Assembly: GCA_003154025.1 (NCBI GenBank)
Contig: PMCE01000219.1
Location: forward strand, 1 to 5,953
From: Syntrophaceae bacterium
GTDB lineage: Bacteria; Desulfobacterota; SM23-61
Direction of reading: 5' to 3'
Length of the DNA: 5,953 nt
The translations under genes and the position numbers were made by a program. This document shows positions 1-5,780 of the stretch, piece by piece (within the stretch, counting starts at the first letter, position 1; the number at the start of each line of letters is the position of its first letter). A model generated the notes under the pieces. The model did not search any database. It was not told the origin of the DNA and saw nothing but the letters and a program-made list of their open reading frames with translations.

Positions 1-387
1 CCAGCCCCATTTTTCCACGGGAACGGATTGCCATCTTCCTGAATAGGAGTCCCAACGGTCCTCCAAATGGCGATCGATCATTCTCCACTCCCGGCATGTT
101 CCCCGGGCGCTGAGTGGGGGTGCGGCCTCCGAGGGACCTTCCGTATACCCGGATCCCGGCGGCTGATACGCAGGAGGCGGTGCCGGCTCATACACCGGGG
201 GCGGGGCAACATACACCGGCGGAGCCACATAGACATGTCTGGGGGCGAACAAATAACCCGTCACCAAACCGGCTCCAAAGCCCAGAATCGCCCCCCCGCC
301 GTGATGCCAACGGGCTTCGGCCACGACGGGCACGGAAATCAAAGATACAGCCAGCAAGCCTACAAGCAGCATTTTGATCTTGTCCAT
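1..387 (-). CDS. Secreted Pro/Tyr-rich protein, partial (C-terminus off the left edge)
   Basis: An open reading frame starts with ATG at 387 on the minus strand and runs 129 codons to the window edge without a stop, so the C-terminus is missing. The start is fixed by an AGGAGGA ribosome binding site at 394-400, six bases upstream. Residues 1-25 form a signal peptide: a Lys-containing N-region, a hydrophobic core LLVGLLAVSLISVPVV, and a likely cut after AEA. Residues 30-49 are Gly-rich and hydrophobic (GGGAILGFGAGLVTGYLF), resembling a glycine-zipper or membrane-associating segment. Residues 52-77 are a low-complexity Val-Tyr-Pro stretch (VYVAPPVYVAPPPVYEP). The visible end (about 98-129) is rich in Trp, Arg and Asp and includes CREWRMIDRHLEDRW, a new and more ordered region. 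By composition it is an exported envelope protein. No family or function is recognised. It is the last of four co-oriented exported-protein genes. Confidence 0.75.
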   Translation of the reverse strand, partial: MDKIKMLLVGLLAVSLISVPVVAEARWHHGGGAILGFGAGLVTGYLFAPRHVYVAPPVYVAPPPVYEPAPPPAYQPPGSGYTEGPSEAAPPLSARGTCREWRMIDRHLEDRWDSYSGRWQSVPVEKWGW

Positions 388-591
388 TTTAGCTCCTCCT
401 TTTTGGAGAGGCGAGCTCTTCATCTTCGTTATCTTCGTTCTGCCGATTTCCCCACTGAGGGGCCGCGCCCTTCCTCCCGGCCCTGCTGCGTGCCGATGAC
501 GCAGCCTCTTCTCCGTTTCGGAGTCCTGCGGCCGAGAGAGGCGACTCCTGAAAACAGAGGCATGGGCGAACCCTGTCCCTCCCGTCACCCA
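388..591 (-). other. Intergenic leader with several inverted repeats
   Basis: This 204-nt gap separates two minus-strand secreted-protein genes. It holds a perfect 7-bp hairpin with a 7-nt loop (GCTGCGT 485-491, ACGCAGC 499-505). A second hairpin is CTCCG/CGGAG (511-515, 519-523), and a 6-bp inverted repeat GGAGTC/GACTCC lies at 520-525 and 543-548. Two direct copies of AACGAAGAT (minus strand) lie near 420-440. No hairpin is followed by a clear T-run on either strand, so these are not textbook intrinsic terminators. A 68-codon minus-strand frame crosses the whole gap (595-389), but it has no ribosome binding site of its own and a skewed composition, so it is not called as a gene. The stretch could be a structured 5' leader of the downstream gene, a processed intercistronic region or a small RNA. 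No known riboswitch consensus was recognised. Confidence 0.45.
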
Positions 592-1119
592 TCACCTTCT
601 CCTGCCGTTATCTCCCCCTCCTCCTCGACCGTGTTCCTCGTCGCCCCTTCCTTCAGGCTTTTCGTGCCAGCCTCGTTGCCACTCTTTGTCTTTATGCCAG
701 TATCGTTCGCGTTCCCACCTTCCCCAGTTATCCCTCAGTTGTGCATAAGGGATGTGACGATGTCCGGGTGGAACCCGGTAGGTACTCGGCGGCAGCTGTA
801 CCAATACGCGCGGGACGTTGGCAACTGCAAGATAAACCCAAGGTCCATTATAGGATTTGGCCCTGAACCAATGCCCTTCATGGGGGCGATACCAGAAGCC
901 ATGGTAGAAGAAAATGCTCACGTCAATATCGGGAACCGCGTAGACGTATGTTCCCGGTATGACAACCAAGGCGGGGGGTGCAGGAATTACGAATGCCGGC
1001 GGAGGACCGATGTTGATGTTCACCTGGACCCCCGCGGTTGCTTCTTGGCTCCCTCCAAGGGCGAAAAAGATCCCTATAAGAACGGACAACAAAAATATGC
1101 TGGACCTATTCTTTTGCAT
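592..1119 (-). CDS. Secreted protein with aromatic/proline-rich core and charged His/Arg/Gly tail
   Basis: A 175-residue protein. The start at 1119 is chosen because a strong AAGGAGGT site lies at 1124-1131, four bases upstream, and the residues that follow form a clear signal peptide (MQKNRSSIFLLSVLIGIFFALGG, likely cut after ATA at residue 29). The frame stays open upstream to 1302, but that extension is not signal-like and has no ribosome binding site. The mature protein begins with a Pro/Val-rich stretch (38-57). A central domain of about 60-140 follows, with regularly spaced aromatics: FFYHGFWYRPHEGHWF, SYNGPWVYL, and VPPGHRHIPYAQLRDNWGRW. Uncharacterised envelope proteins of this kind are familiar from deltaproteobacterial genomes (general recollection, not searched). 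The tail (141-175) is highly charged and rich in His, Trp, Gly and Arg, and is probably disordered; metal or polyanion binding is speculation. Function is unknown; the location is periplasmic or outer-membrane associated. Confidence 0.8.
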   Translation of the reverse strand: MQKNRSSIFLLSVLIGIFFALGGSQEATAGVQVNINIGPPPAFVIPAPPALVVIPGTYVYAVPDIDVSIFFYHGFWYRPHEGHWFRAKSYNGPWVYLAVANVPRVLVQLPPSTYRVPPGHRHIPYAQLRDNWGRWERERYWHKDKEWQRGWHEKPEGRGDEEHGRGGGGDNGRRR

Positions 1120-1123
1120 ATTT

Positions 1124-1131
1124 ACCTCCTT
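1124..1131 (-). promoter_or_regulatory. Ribosome binding site that sets the start of the secreted protein at 1119
   Basis: AAGGAGGT on the minus strand, four bases before the ATG at 1119. It is a near-perfect anti-Shine-Dalgarno match. It decides against the longer in-frame start at 1302, which would bury this site inside coding sequence and place the hydrophobic signal segment about 60 residues into the protein. Confidence 0.8.
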
Positions 1132-1350
1132 CGGAAGCATCCTACAAATCCGGGGGCAAATAAACTGAGTAATATCCCCACCTGCCCTGATTTCCCATGC
1201 CCCTTTACTCTCTTCTAACGCATAAGAGCCAGCTTCGTTGACCCATTGAAGGATTCGAATCAAATCGAGGCATTCCCTTGAAGCGCGCGGCCGGAAAATC
1301 AATCCATGACCGCAGGTTCTTTCGGGAGCCCGGAAAACGATCCATTTTGG

Positions 1351-1557
1351 TTAATGGTATCGGGCTTCAACCGATTGCTTGGCCGACGGAAGGTTTTGCT
1401 GCGGGATAGAAAGCGCATGCGCCCAATATTCGCGGTGCTCCCCATCTCTGGGGGGATTTTGATAGAACTCATCCTTATGCAGGGAAAACAAACACCCTTG
1501 GGCGCCAAAAGCGAGGGCCAATAGAATCGTCATTACCTGGAGCATGCGAATCATCAT
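1351..1557 (-). CDS. Small putative lipoprotein (68 aa)
   Basis: A 68-residue reading frame starting with a tandem ATG-ATG at 1557, about eight bases after GGAG in an A-rich context (roughly 1566-1573), and ending in TAA. The N-terminus is signal-like: a short basic start (MMIRML), a hydrophobic core (VMTILLALAFGA), then AQG-Cys at residue 22. That could be a lipoprotein-processing site, though position -3 is Ala rather than the usual Leu, so the lipobox is weak and an ordinary signal peptide is possible. The remaining 46 residues are polar (DEFYQNPPRDGEHREYW) with no recognised domain. Support is the ribosome binding site, the signal-like N-terminus and its place in a run of exported-protein genes. 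Against it are its small size and lack of a known family. It lies 154 nt after the SYLF gene and 231 nt before the next gene. Confidence 0.5.
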   Translation of the reverse strand: MMIRMLQVMTILLALAFGAQGCLFSLHKDEFYQNPPRDGEHREYWAHALSIPQQNLPSAKQSVEARYH

Positions 1558-1711
1558 GGGGTTATCTCCTTTTTCAATCCGGAGAGGTGATTCAAAAGAA
1601 AAATCCTTTCACCTTGAACCAAGATCCCTTTTTTTGCCGCGTGCCTTCGAGGGAAAACGATGAACCCTTCTATTCGCATTGAATGGTCTCGAGCATGGCC
1701 CGTGCCGACCA

Positions 1712-2455
1712 TTATTTCGTAGACGCTGACTTCTGGGCCGTCGATTTCGAGACCTCTTCAATCAGCCCCAAGGCCTGCGGATTGGTCACGTCATGAAGGA
1801 CGAGAATATCCGCCGGCGACACCTGTCGGCCATAATAGGCCTGGTTCAACCCCTCCCGGGTCGCCACCACGGCCCCGTCAATGGCGATGCCCCCGAATAG
1901 CCCTTTGGAGCGGGAAAAGCTCAGGATATCGGCGCTGAGATTGGCGGTCGATGCCGCCACCCCCGCCCCGTAAGATCCCAGGGCCATGTCGGCATCGGCG
2001 CCAAGTTTGAGACTGTGTCCCAGAAAGGACGAAATCCCGCGTTCAGTCATTACCAGGAGGATCGTCTCCGAGGCCGATCCCCCGATCTGGACGCCGAAAC
2101 TCACTCCGCCGAGGGTATAAAAAGCCGGGCCCGACCATTCTCCGGTCTTCTTGTCCCGGACCAGCAAAACCCCATTCCCCCCCGAAGCACCGAAAATGAA
2201 CCCCCCCCTCAAGACCTGGGGAGAGATAAAGACGCCCACCGCCCGCGGGAGGAGTTCGTGAAATAACCCGGAATTATTTTCCTCCACAAAGCTCTCAAAG
2301 GCGAGACGGGCTTTTTCCACCAGATGGGTTGCATCCTGTTTTTCATCGGCCCAAGCGGGCATTCCGGGGGAAATAACGAGCCAGAACGTTAGGCATATCA
2401 TTCCCGCTAGCCATCGAGTGGCTGCCCCCCCTCCGAATCCGGTCTTTTTTTCCAT
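1712..2455 (-). CDS. SYLF-domain (Ysc84/DUF500 family) lipid-binding protein, secreted
   Basis: A 247-residue protein. Residues 1-36 form a signal peptide (MEKKTGFGGGAATRWLAGMICLTFWLVISPGMPAWA, core about 15-30) with a predicted cut at AWA/DE. The start is supported by a GGAAGGA site about eight bases before the ATG. Residues 40-225 match the SYLF/Ysc84 domain layout: an N-terminal helix (LVEKARLAFESF), then GVFISPQVLRGGFIFGASGG (74-93), GEWSGPAFYTLGGVSFGVQIG (105-125), an ETILLVMTERG strand (130-140), LKLGADADMALG (149-160) and a closing SRSKGLFGGIAIDGAV (181-196). Known members bind phosphoinositides and other anionic lipids or actin in eukaryotes; the bacterial secreted members are poorly understood and are thought to be envelope or lipid associated. 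The C-terminal tail (about 233-247) is Ser/Lys-rich. It is the first gene of the minus-strand exported-protein cluster. The family call is firm; the cellular role is inferred. Confidence 0.93.
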   Translation of the reverse strand: MEKKTGFGGGAATRWLAGMICLTFWLVISPGMPAWADEKQDATHLVEKARLAFESFVEENNSGLFHELLPRAVGVFISPQVLRGGFIFGASGGNGVLLVRDKKTGEWSGPAFYTLGGVSFGVQIGGSASETILLVMTERGISSFLGHSLKLGADADMALGSYGAGVAASTANLSADILSFSRSKGLFGGIAIDGAVVATREGLNQAYYGRQVSPADILVLHDVTNPQALGLIEEVSKSTAQKSASTK

Positions 2456-2881
2456 GTTATCGTCCTTCCTCTGTAAACGTCATACCACTTTACGGCGCCG
2501 GTTTTCCCCATGGCGAAAATATCGGCTTTTTCATTTTCGGGTTTCACACCCTTCATCCCTGCGGGAATATTTCAAGAATTTTGGATTTTTACAACCTTTC
2601 CTGAAATTGTAGATGAGCGACCCCCCAAATAGGATTCACCGCCTCCAGAGACGTCCAAATCTTGACCGGGGACCTGGGGAATCAGTGTGGAAAATCTGGA
2701 TTCCCTCTGGTTTGCCAGGCAAATCGAAACTTGGCCGTAGTCGGCACAAAATCCATTGCCTCGCTTCAGTTTTGAGATTCTTTTCCTTTGGCAAAGGCAA
2801 GGTTGCGGGCCGGGCTTTGCCTGAAATTCATTCCATTTTACGCCTACTGGGTGAAAAGTGAGAGCAGGTACAAAAACCTCC

Positions 2882-2909
2882 TTGACAATATCCCCCCCCT
2901 TGTTATCCT
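2882..2909 (+). promoter_or_regulatory. Candidate sigma-70-type promoter for the peptidase gene
   Basis: A perfect -35 box TTGACA lies at 2882-2887, then 16 nt containing an eight-C run, then TATCCT at 2904-2909 as the -10 box (4 of 6 matches to TATAAT). An AT-rich TTTAATTAATC follows. Transcription would start near 2916, giving a leader of about 200 nt before the peptidase ATG. It is the best promoter match seen in the window. The inference rests only on sequence match and orientation. Confidence 0.5.
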
Positions 2910-3104
2910 TTAATTAATCAGTAGCCTCCTTTCCCATTCAAGAATCTCTAGCCGATCTTCAGCCTTCTGGAGTACTTGATGAGCGGATGGTGTTCCCAGA
3001 AGTTCTCTGGGTGTGGGCTCCGAGGGGATTTCAATGCCTCTTCGGGCCGCCTCCCCAGGATATTCCCCATTCCCCCCCGCGAATTCCCACCGGTACTGCG
3101 ATAG

Positions 3105-3111
3105 AAAGGAG
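3105..3111 (+). promoter_or_regulatory. Ribosome binding site that sets the peptidase start at 3118
   Basis: AAAGGAG ends six bases before the ATG at 3118. This decides the start against an upstream in-frame ATG at 3013, which would add 35 residues (Pro/Gly/Ser-rich, not signal-like) and has no Shine-Dalgarno match. Confidence 0.8.
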
Positions 3112-3117
3112 ACCTCC

Positions 3118-4266
3118 ATGTTCACCAAAGACCTCAGCGCCAATGCGACTCTCTACGGCCAGGAACAGTGCTTCTGGTGTGGCGCGGCGAGCGCCCAGAT
3201 GATCCGCAACGGATACCCGAACCCCGCGGACCGTCTCTTTTACACGCAGTTAAACCTATGGAACACCATTCAGGTGAACAACAGCACGAGCCCGGCCGAT
3301 ACCGGTTGGGCCACGGACCCCCACGGGTTGACCGGAGGCCTTCAGTCTTTGAGCAACCCCGCCGGAGTGCACTGGGCCGAATTCGCCAACTCCAGCCGTG
3401 ATACCGTCCTCTTCGAGACCCTCTATTGGATGAACCGGCGCGAATACCCGAGCGGGGTATTGATCAACCAGGGAGGCCACTGGGTGGTGATCGTCGGGTT
3501 TGTAACCGACGTGGAGCCCGTTGGCGGAAGCCCCCCAACGCTGCAAAGCATCGACATCTTCGACCCGGAACCGCACAACGTGGGCACCCACTCGACCTTC
3601 ACCGGCGCTCAGTGGTTTGGCGGCCCCTGGAACGGCGCCGTAATCTATTCCGGGACCTGGCTGAATCAGTATGTGACGGTCGTGGAACCCCCCATACAGA
3701 AAGGCAGGGTCCGAGTGAAAGAGATAAAGCGAACCGGAGAAAGACTGCTGTCCCCCGGCCGGGCGGTGGAGTACGCCAGGAAGTGGATCAAGGAACTGGG
3801 GTTGGGCCGGCGGGCCCGGTATGCCCTCCTCCAACATCCCGACGTGGAAAACCTGGAGCCCATGGTGGTCCGGGAGGAAATGTCCAAGGGCAGGGAGCGG
3901 AGGGTTCCTTCCTACTACATCGTGCCTTTCGGGTTCAAGCAGGAGGTTGGAGAGTCCGGGTCGCGCCTGGCGCGGGTCTGCGTGCTGGTAAACGCCTTCA
4001 CCGGCGCCTTCGAGGAGGTGACGGCCTTCGGGAGACCCGTCCGGTACATCACCCGGGAAGAGGTTCTCGAGGTGGTCGCTGCGGCGATGCAGATCGGGAG
4101 GAGGCAGTTAAGGGAAGCGGAAACAACCCTCCTGTTCCAGCCTTCCGACATCACCCACATCCGCACGTACCCCTTCTGGCGGGTGAAGATCAACCGGCGA
4201 ACGGTGTACGTGGATCAACTGGGCAAACTTTACGGGAAGCTTCTCCCGAGCATACCGGGGGATTAG
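3118..4266 (+). CDS. C39-like papain-fold cysteine peptidase with unassigned C-terminal region
   Basis: A 382-residue protein. The N-terminal half (about 10-190) has the papain-like/C39-type catalytic layout. Gln15 is the likely oxyanion-hole residue and Cys21 the nucleophile, in GQEQCFWCGAASAQMI (the Gln-to-Cys spacing of six matches papain). His121 lies in QGGHWVVIVGF and Asp149 in SIDIFDPEP, completing a Cys-His-Asp triad. An extra Cys18 sits three residues before the nucleophile. There is no signal peptide or membrane segment, so the enzyme appears cytoplasmic unless exported by another route. The C-terminal half (about 195-382) has a basic helical part (about 213-240) and two stretches, ARVCVLVNAFTGAFEEVT (285-302) and YPFWRVKINRRTVYVDQLG (351-369), that loosely resemble PepSY-type beta-hairpins; that is inference only. 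The substrate is unknown. No ABC transporter or bacteriocin precursor is adjacent, which argues against a leader-peptide-processing role. The stop lies inside a short repeat array, and an amylase gene follows 62 nt later. Confidence 0.85.
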   Translation: MFTKDLSANATLYGQEQCFWCGAASAQMIRNGYPNPADRLFYTQLNLWNTIQVNNSTSPADTGWATDPHGLTGGLQSLSNPAGVHWAEFANSSRDTVLFETLYWMNRREYPSGVLINQGGHWVVIVGFVTDVEPVGGSPPTLQSIDIFDPEPHNVGTHSTFTGAQWFGGPWNGAVIYSGTWLNQYVTVVEPPIQKGRVRVKEIKRTGERLLSPGRAVEYARKWIKELGLGRRARYALLQHPDVENLEPMVVREEMSKGRERRVPSYYIVPFGFKQEVGESGSRLARVCVLVNAFTGAFEEVTAFGRPVRYITREEVLEVVAAAMQIGRRQLREAETTLLFQPSDITHIRTYPFWRVKINRRTVYVDQLGKLYGKLLPSIPGD

Positions 4267-4310
4267 CTCATAGCTAATTTTTCCCTGTCAGCTATGAGCT
4301 ATCAGCTATC
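4264..4310 (+). repeat. Short heptanucleotide repeat array with inverted arms (AGCTA core)
   Basis: A perfect 12-bp inverted repeat (TAGCTCATAGCT at 4264-4275, AGCTATGAGCTA at 4290-4301) surrounds a 14-nt T/C-rich spacer. The right arm continues as 7-nt direct units: AGCTATG 4290-4296, AGCTATC 4297-4303 and AGCTATC 4304-4310. The left arm also contains a smaller palindrome, TTAGCT-CAT-AGCTAA (4263-4277). The peptidase stop codon TAG (4264-4266) is the first triplet of the array. No T-run directly follows the stem, so it is not a classical terminator; the CTTTTT at 4313-4318 is 12 nt away and adjoins the next ribosome binding site. Confidence 0.8.
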
Positions 4311-4328
4311 TGCTTTTTAGGAGGAACC

Positions 4329-5660
4329 ATGGGAGTCATCATGCAGGCGTTTTACTGGGACTGTCCGCGGTTGGAGAATAAGGAGTACCAATGGTGGAGC
4401 TTCGTGGCCGACCAGATTCCCACGCTGGGCGGAGCCGGCTTCAGCGCTCTCTGGGTCCCCCCGGCCAGCAAAGCCGCCAACCTCGGCGGTCCCTCCATGG
4501 GGTATGATCCCTACGATTACTACGACCTCGGGGACACGGACCAGAAGGGGAGCAAGGAGACCTGGTTCGGCTCCAAGGACGATCTGCTCACCATGATCCG
4601 CAAAGCCCATGGAAGCGGGATGCAGGTCTATGCCGACCTGGTGATCAATCATTGCAGCGGCGGGGATGGAGAGGAGATGAATCCCGTGGACGGTCAGGAG
4701 AGATGGACCCGGTTCACCCCCAAGAGCGGAAAGTTCCCCCGCGATTACAAATGCTTCCATCCTTCCCCCTATGAATCTTGGGATCAGGGGGTCTTCGGGG
4801 ATATGCCCGACCTGTGCCATCGCAATCCTTACGTTTACACCCAGTTGCTGGAATACGCCCGGTGGCTGCTGGAGGAGATCGGTTTCGACGGGTTCCGGTA
4901 CGATTGTGTGAAAGGATACGGGGGATGGATGATCCGGGCCATCCAGGAGATGAGGGCGGTCCGCGACGGAGGATCCTTCAAACCCTACGGAGTGGGGGAA
5001 TGTTGGGACAGTGATCGGACCATCGGAGAATGGCTGGATGAAACCAACGCCTGGTCGGACGATCCCGTGGGCGCCTTCGATTTTCCCTTTCGCGACCGGC
5101 TCAAGAACCTGTGCGATGCTTACGGATACAGCCTGAAGAATCTGGCGGCTCCCGGAACCCTGCTCACCGACCGTCCCGGGCAGGCCGTGACCTTTGTGGA
5201 AAATCACGACGTGGCCCGCAGCAACCCCATCCTCCGGGACAAGATCCTGGCCTATGCGCTCATCCTGACCCATGAGGGGTACCCGTGCGTCTTCTGGCAG
5301 GACTATTTCAACTGGAACCTGGGACAGCCGGGGAGCCCCAACGGGATCGCCGCCCTGGTGAGAATCCACGAAGACCACGCCGGCGGAAATTCCAGCCTTC
5401 TGTATGCGGATGATGACCTTTACGTCATGCAGAGGGAAGGATTCGACCGGCAGAGGGGGCTGGTCCTGGTGGTCAACAACCGGGGAGACCGCTGGAACGG
5501 GTGCCGGGTGAAGTCAAAATGGGGGAACACAAATTTCAAAGCTGCTGCCTGGGGAGGCCGGGATCTGTCGGGGCCGGAGGAAAAAGCAAGCGACGGGGAG
5601 GGCTGGTGTGATTTTTGGGCCTCCCCGCGAGGCTACGCCGTCTATCTTCCCCAGGGATGA
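4329..5660 (+). CDS. GH13 alpha-amylase (GH13_7/plant-archaeal-like), apparently cytoplasmic
   Basis: A 443-residue glycoside hydrolase expected to cleave internal alpha-1,4 bonds of starch, glycogen or maltodextrins. All GH13 signature regions are intact. Region I is YADLVINH (101-108; Asp103, His108). Region II is GFDGFRYDCVKGY (185-197; nucleophile Asp192). Region III is VGECWD (222-227; acid/base Glu224). Region IV is FVENHD (289-294; Asp294). The N-terminal GVIMQAFYWD, VPPASKAANLGGPSMGYDPYD, the KGYGGW motif and late IHEDHAGGNSSLLY resemble Pyrococcus-type GH13_7 enzymes and their plant relatives. The domain order is a TIM barrel (with domain B about 108-165), then a short beta C-domain (about 365-443) ending GYAVYLPQG; the enzyme is full length. 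The start follows AGGAGG at 4319-4324; a second ATG at codon 5 is an alternative. No signal peptide is present, unlike secreted archaeal enzymes, so intracellular glycogen or maltodextrin turnover is inferred. It may be co-transcribed with the peptidase gene. Confidence 0.95.
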   Translation: MGVIMQAFYWDCPRLENKEYQWWSFVADQIPTLGGAGFSALWVPPASKAANLGGPSMGYDPYDYYDLGDTDQKGSKETWFGSKDDLLTMIRKAHGSGMQVYADLVINHCSGGDGEEMNPVDGQERWTRFTPKSGKFPRDYKCFHPSPYESWDQGVFGDMPDLCHRNPYVYTQLLEYARWLLEEIGFDGFRYDCVKGYGGWMIRAIQEMRAVRDGGSFKPYGVGECWDSDRTIGEWLDETNAWSDDPVGAFDFPFRDRLKNLCDAYGYSLKNLAAPGTLLTDRPGQAVTFVENHDVARSNPILRDKILAYALILTHEGYPCVFWQDYFNWNLGQPGSPNGIAALVRIHEDHAGGNSSLLYADDDLYVMQREGFDRQRGLVLVVNNRGDRWNGCRVKSKWGNTNFKAAAWGGRDLSGPEEKASDGEGWCDFWASPRGYAVYLPQG

Positions 5661-5687
5661 TGAATTCGCCGAAGAGATGACCTGCAA

Positions 5688-5743
5688 TTCAGACGCTAGA
5701 CTTCAGACCGCAGACGCCAGACCTCGGCGTTCAGCCTCCAGAC
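5688..5743 (-). repeat. Heptanucleotide array, left arm (GTCTG core on the minus strand)
   Basis: Eight consecutive 7-nt units without phase breaks. Read on the minus strand, five of the eight begin GTCTG (GTCTGAA twice, GTCTGCG, GTCTGGC, GTCTGGA); the others are degenerate (GTCTAGC, CGCCGAG, GGCTGAA). The arm starts 27 nt after the amylase stop. It is the inverted partner of the array at 5781-5857, separated from it by a 37-nt pyrimidine-rich spacer (5744-5780). Confidence 0.8.
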
Positions 5744-5780
5744 CTTTTCTTTGCCTAATTCCCGGCATTTTACCCGTTCC

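Larger units (their letters stand above)
2456..3117. other. Divergent intergenic region, 662 nt, no convincing gene
   Basis: The gap separates the minus-strand SYLF gene from the plus-strand peptidase gene. Short frames on both strands (for example plus 2613-2861 and minus 2910-3143) lack ribosome binding sites and recognisable protein features, so none is called. What can be supported is a rightward promoter candidate at 2882-2909 and a set of TTTGCC/GGCAAA elements at 2711-2723, 2790-2796 and 2815-2821. The roughly 200 nt between the promoter and the peptidase start are C-rich and would form a long untranslated leader. A leftward promoter for the SYLF gene must lie here too; TTGTAA followed 17 nt later by AATATT on the minus strand (about 2560-2595) is a weak candidate only. 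Confidence 0.6.

Noticed and set aside
388..591. Cyclic-di-GMP or fluoride riboswitch in the structured gap
   Set aside because: I compared the minus strand with the consensus cores that I remember for these classes and did not find the conserved positions in order.
389..595. A 68-codon minus-strand frame filling the gap between the two secreted-protein genes
   Set aside because: It has no ribosome binding site, its composition is skewed (Arg/Ala/Glu), it overlaps the end of the upstream gene, and it coincides with inverted repeats. More likely a structured non-coding gap.
67..1218. A 383-codon open frame on the plus strand
   Set aside because: It is antisense to two better-supported genes with strong ribosome binding sites and signal peptides. 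Its product is Pro/Arg/Ser-rich with no domain or signal, and it has no Shine-Dalgarno site. It is a shadow of GC-rich coding on the other strand.
1120..1302. N-terminal extension of the secreted protein starting at 1302
   Set aside because: It would place the signal peptide about 60 residues inside the protein and ignore the strong AAGGAGGT site at 1124-1131.
1682..1713. Intrinsic terminator of the SYLF gene (AATGGTC/GACCATT, 7 bp with 18-nt loop)
   Set aside because: The stem is short, the loop long, and no T-run follows on the minus strand. A role is possible but not supportable.
2613..2861. An 82-codon plus-strand frame in the divergent intergenic region
   Set aside because: It has no ribosome binding site, and its basic low-complexity product resembles no family I know.
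2910..3143. A 77-codon minus-strand frame with a helix-like end
   Set aside because: It begins with TTG inside the peptidase gene, has no Shine-Dalgarno site, and covers the peptidase ribosome binding site on the other strand.
3256..4277. Several long frames on both strands within the peptidase gene (for example plus 3426-4277 and minus 3256-3837)
   Set aside because: They are overlapping shadows. The chosen frame has the complete catalytic set and a ribosome binding site, and the others have neither.
4264..4301. Intrinsic terminator between the peptidase and amylase genes
   Set aside because: The 12-bp stem is AT/GC mixed and is not followed directly by a T-run. The nearest T-run (4314-4318) is 12 nt downstream and abuts the amylase ribosome binding site.
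4317..5378. A 353-codon minus-strand frame opposite the amylase gene
   Set aside because: It is a shadow of the GH13 gene, whose four signature regions are intact in the plus frame.
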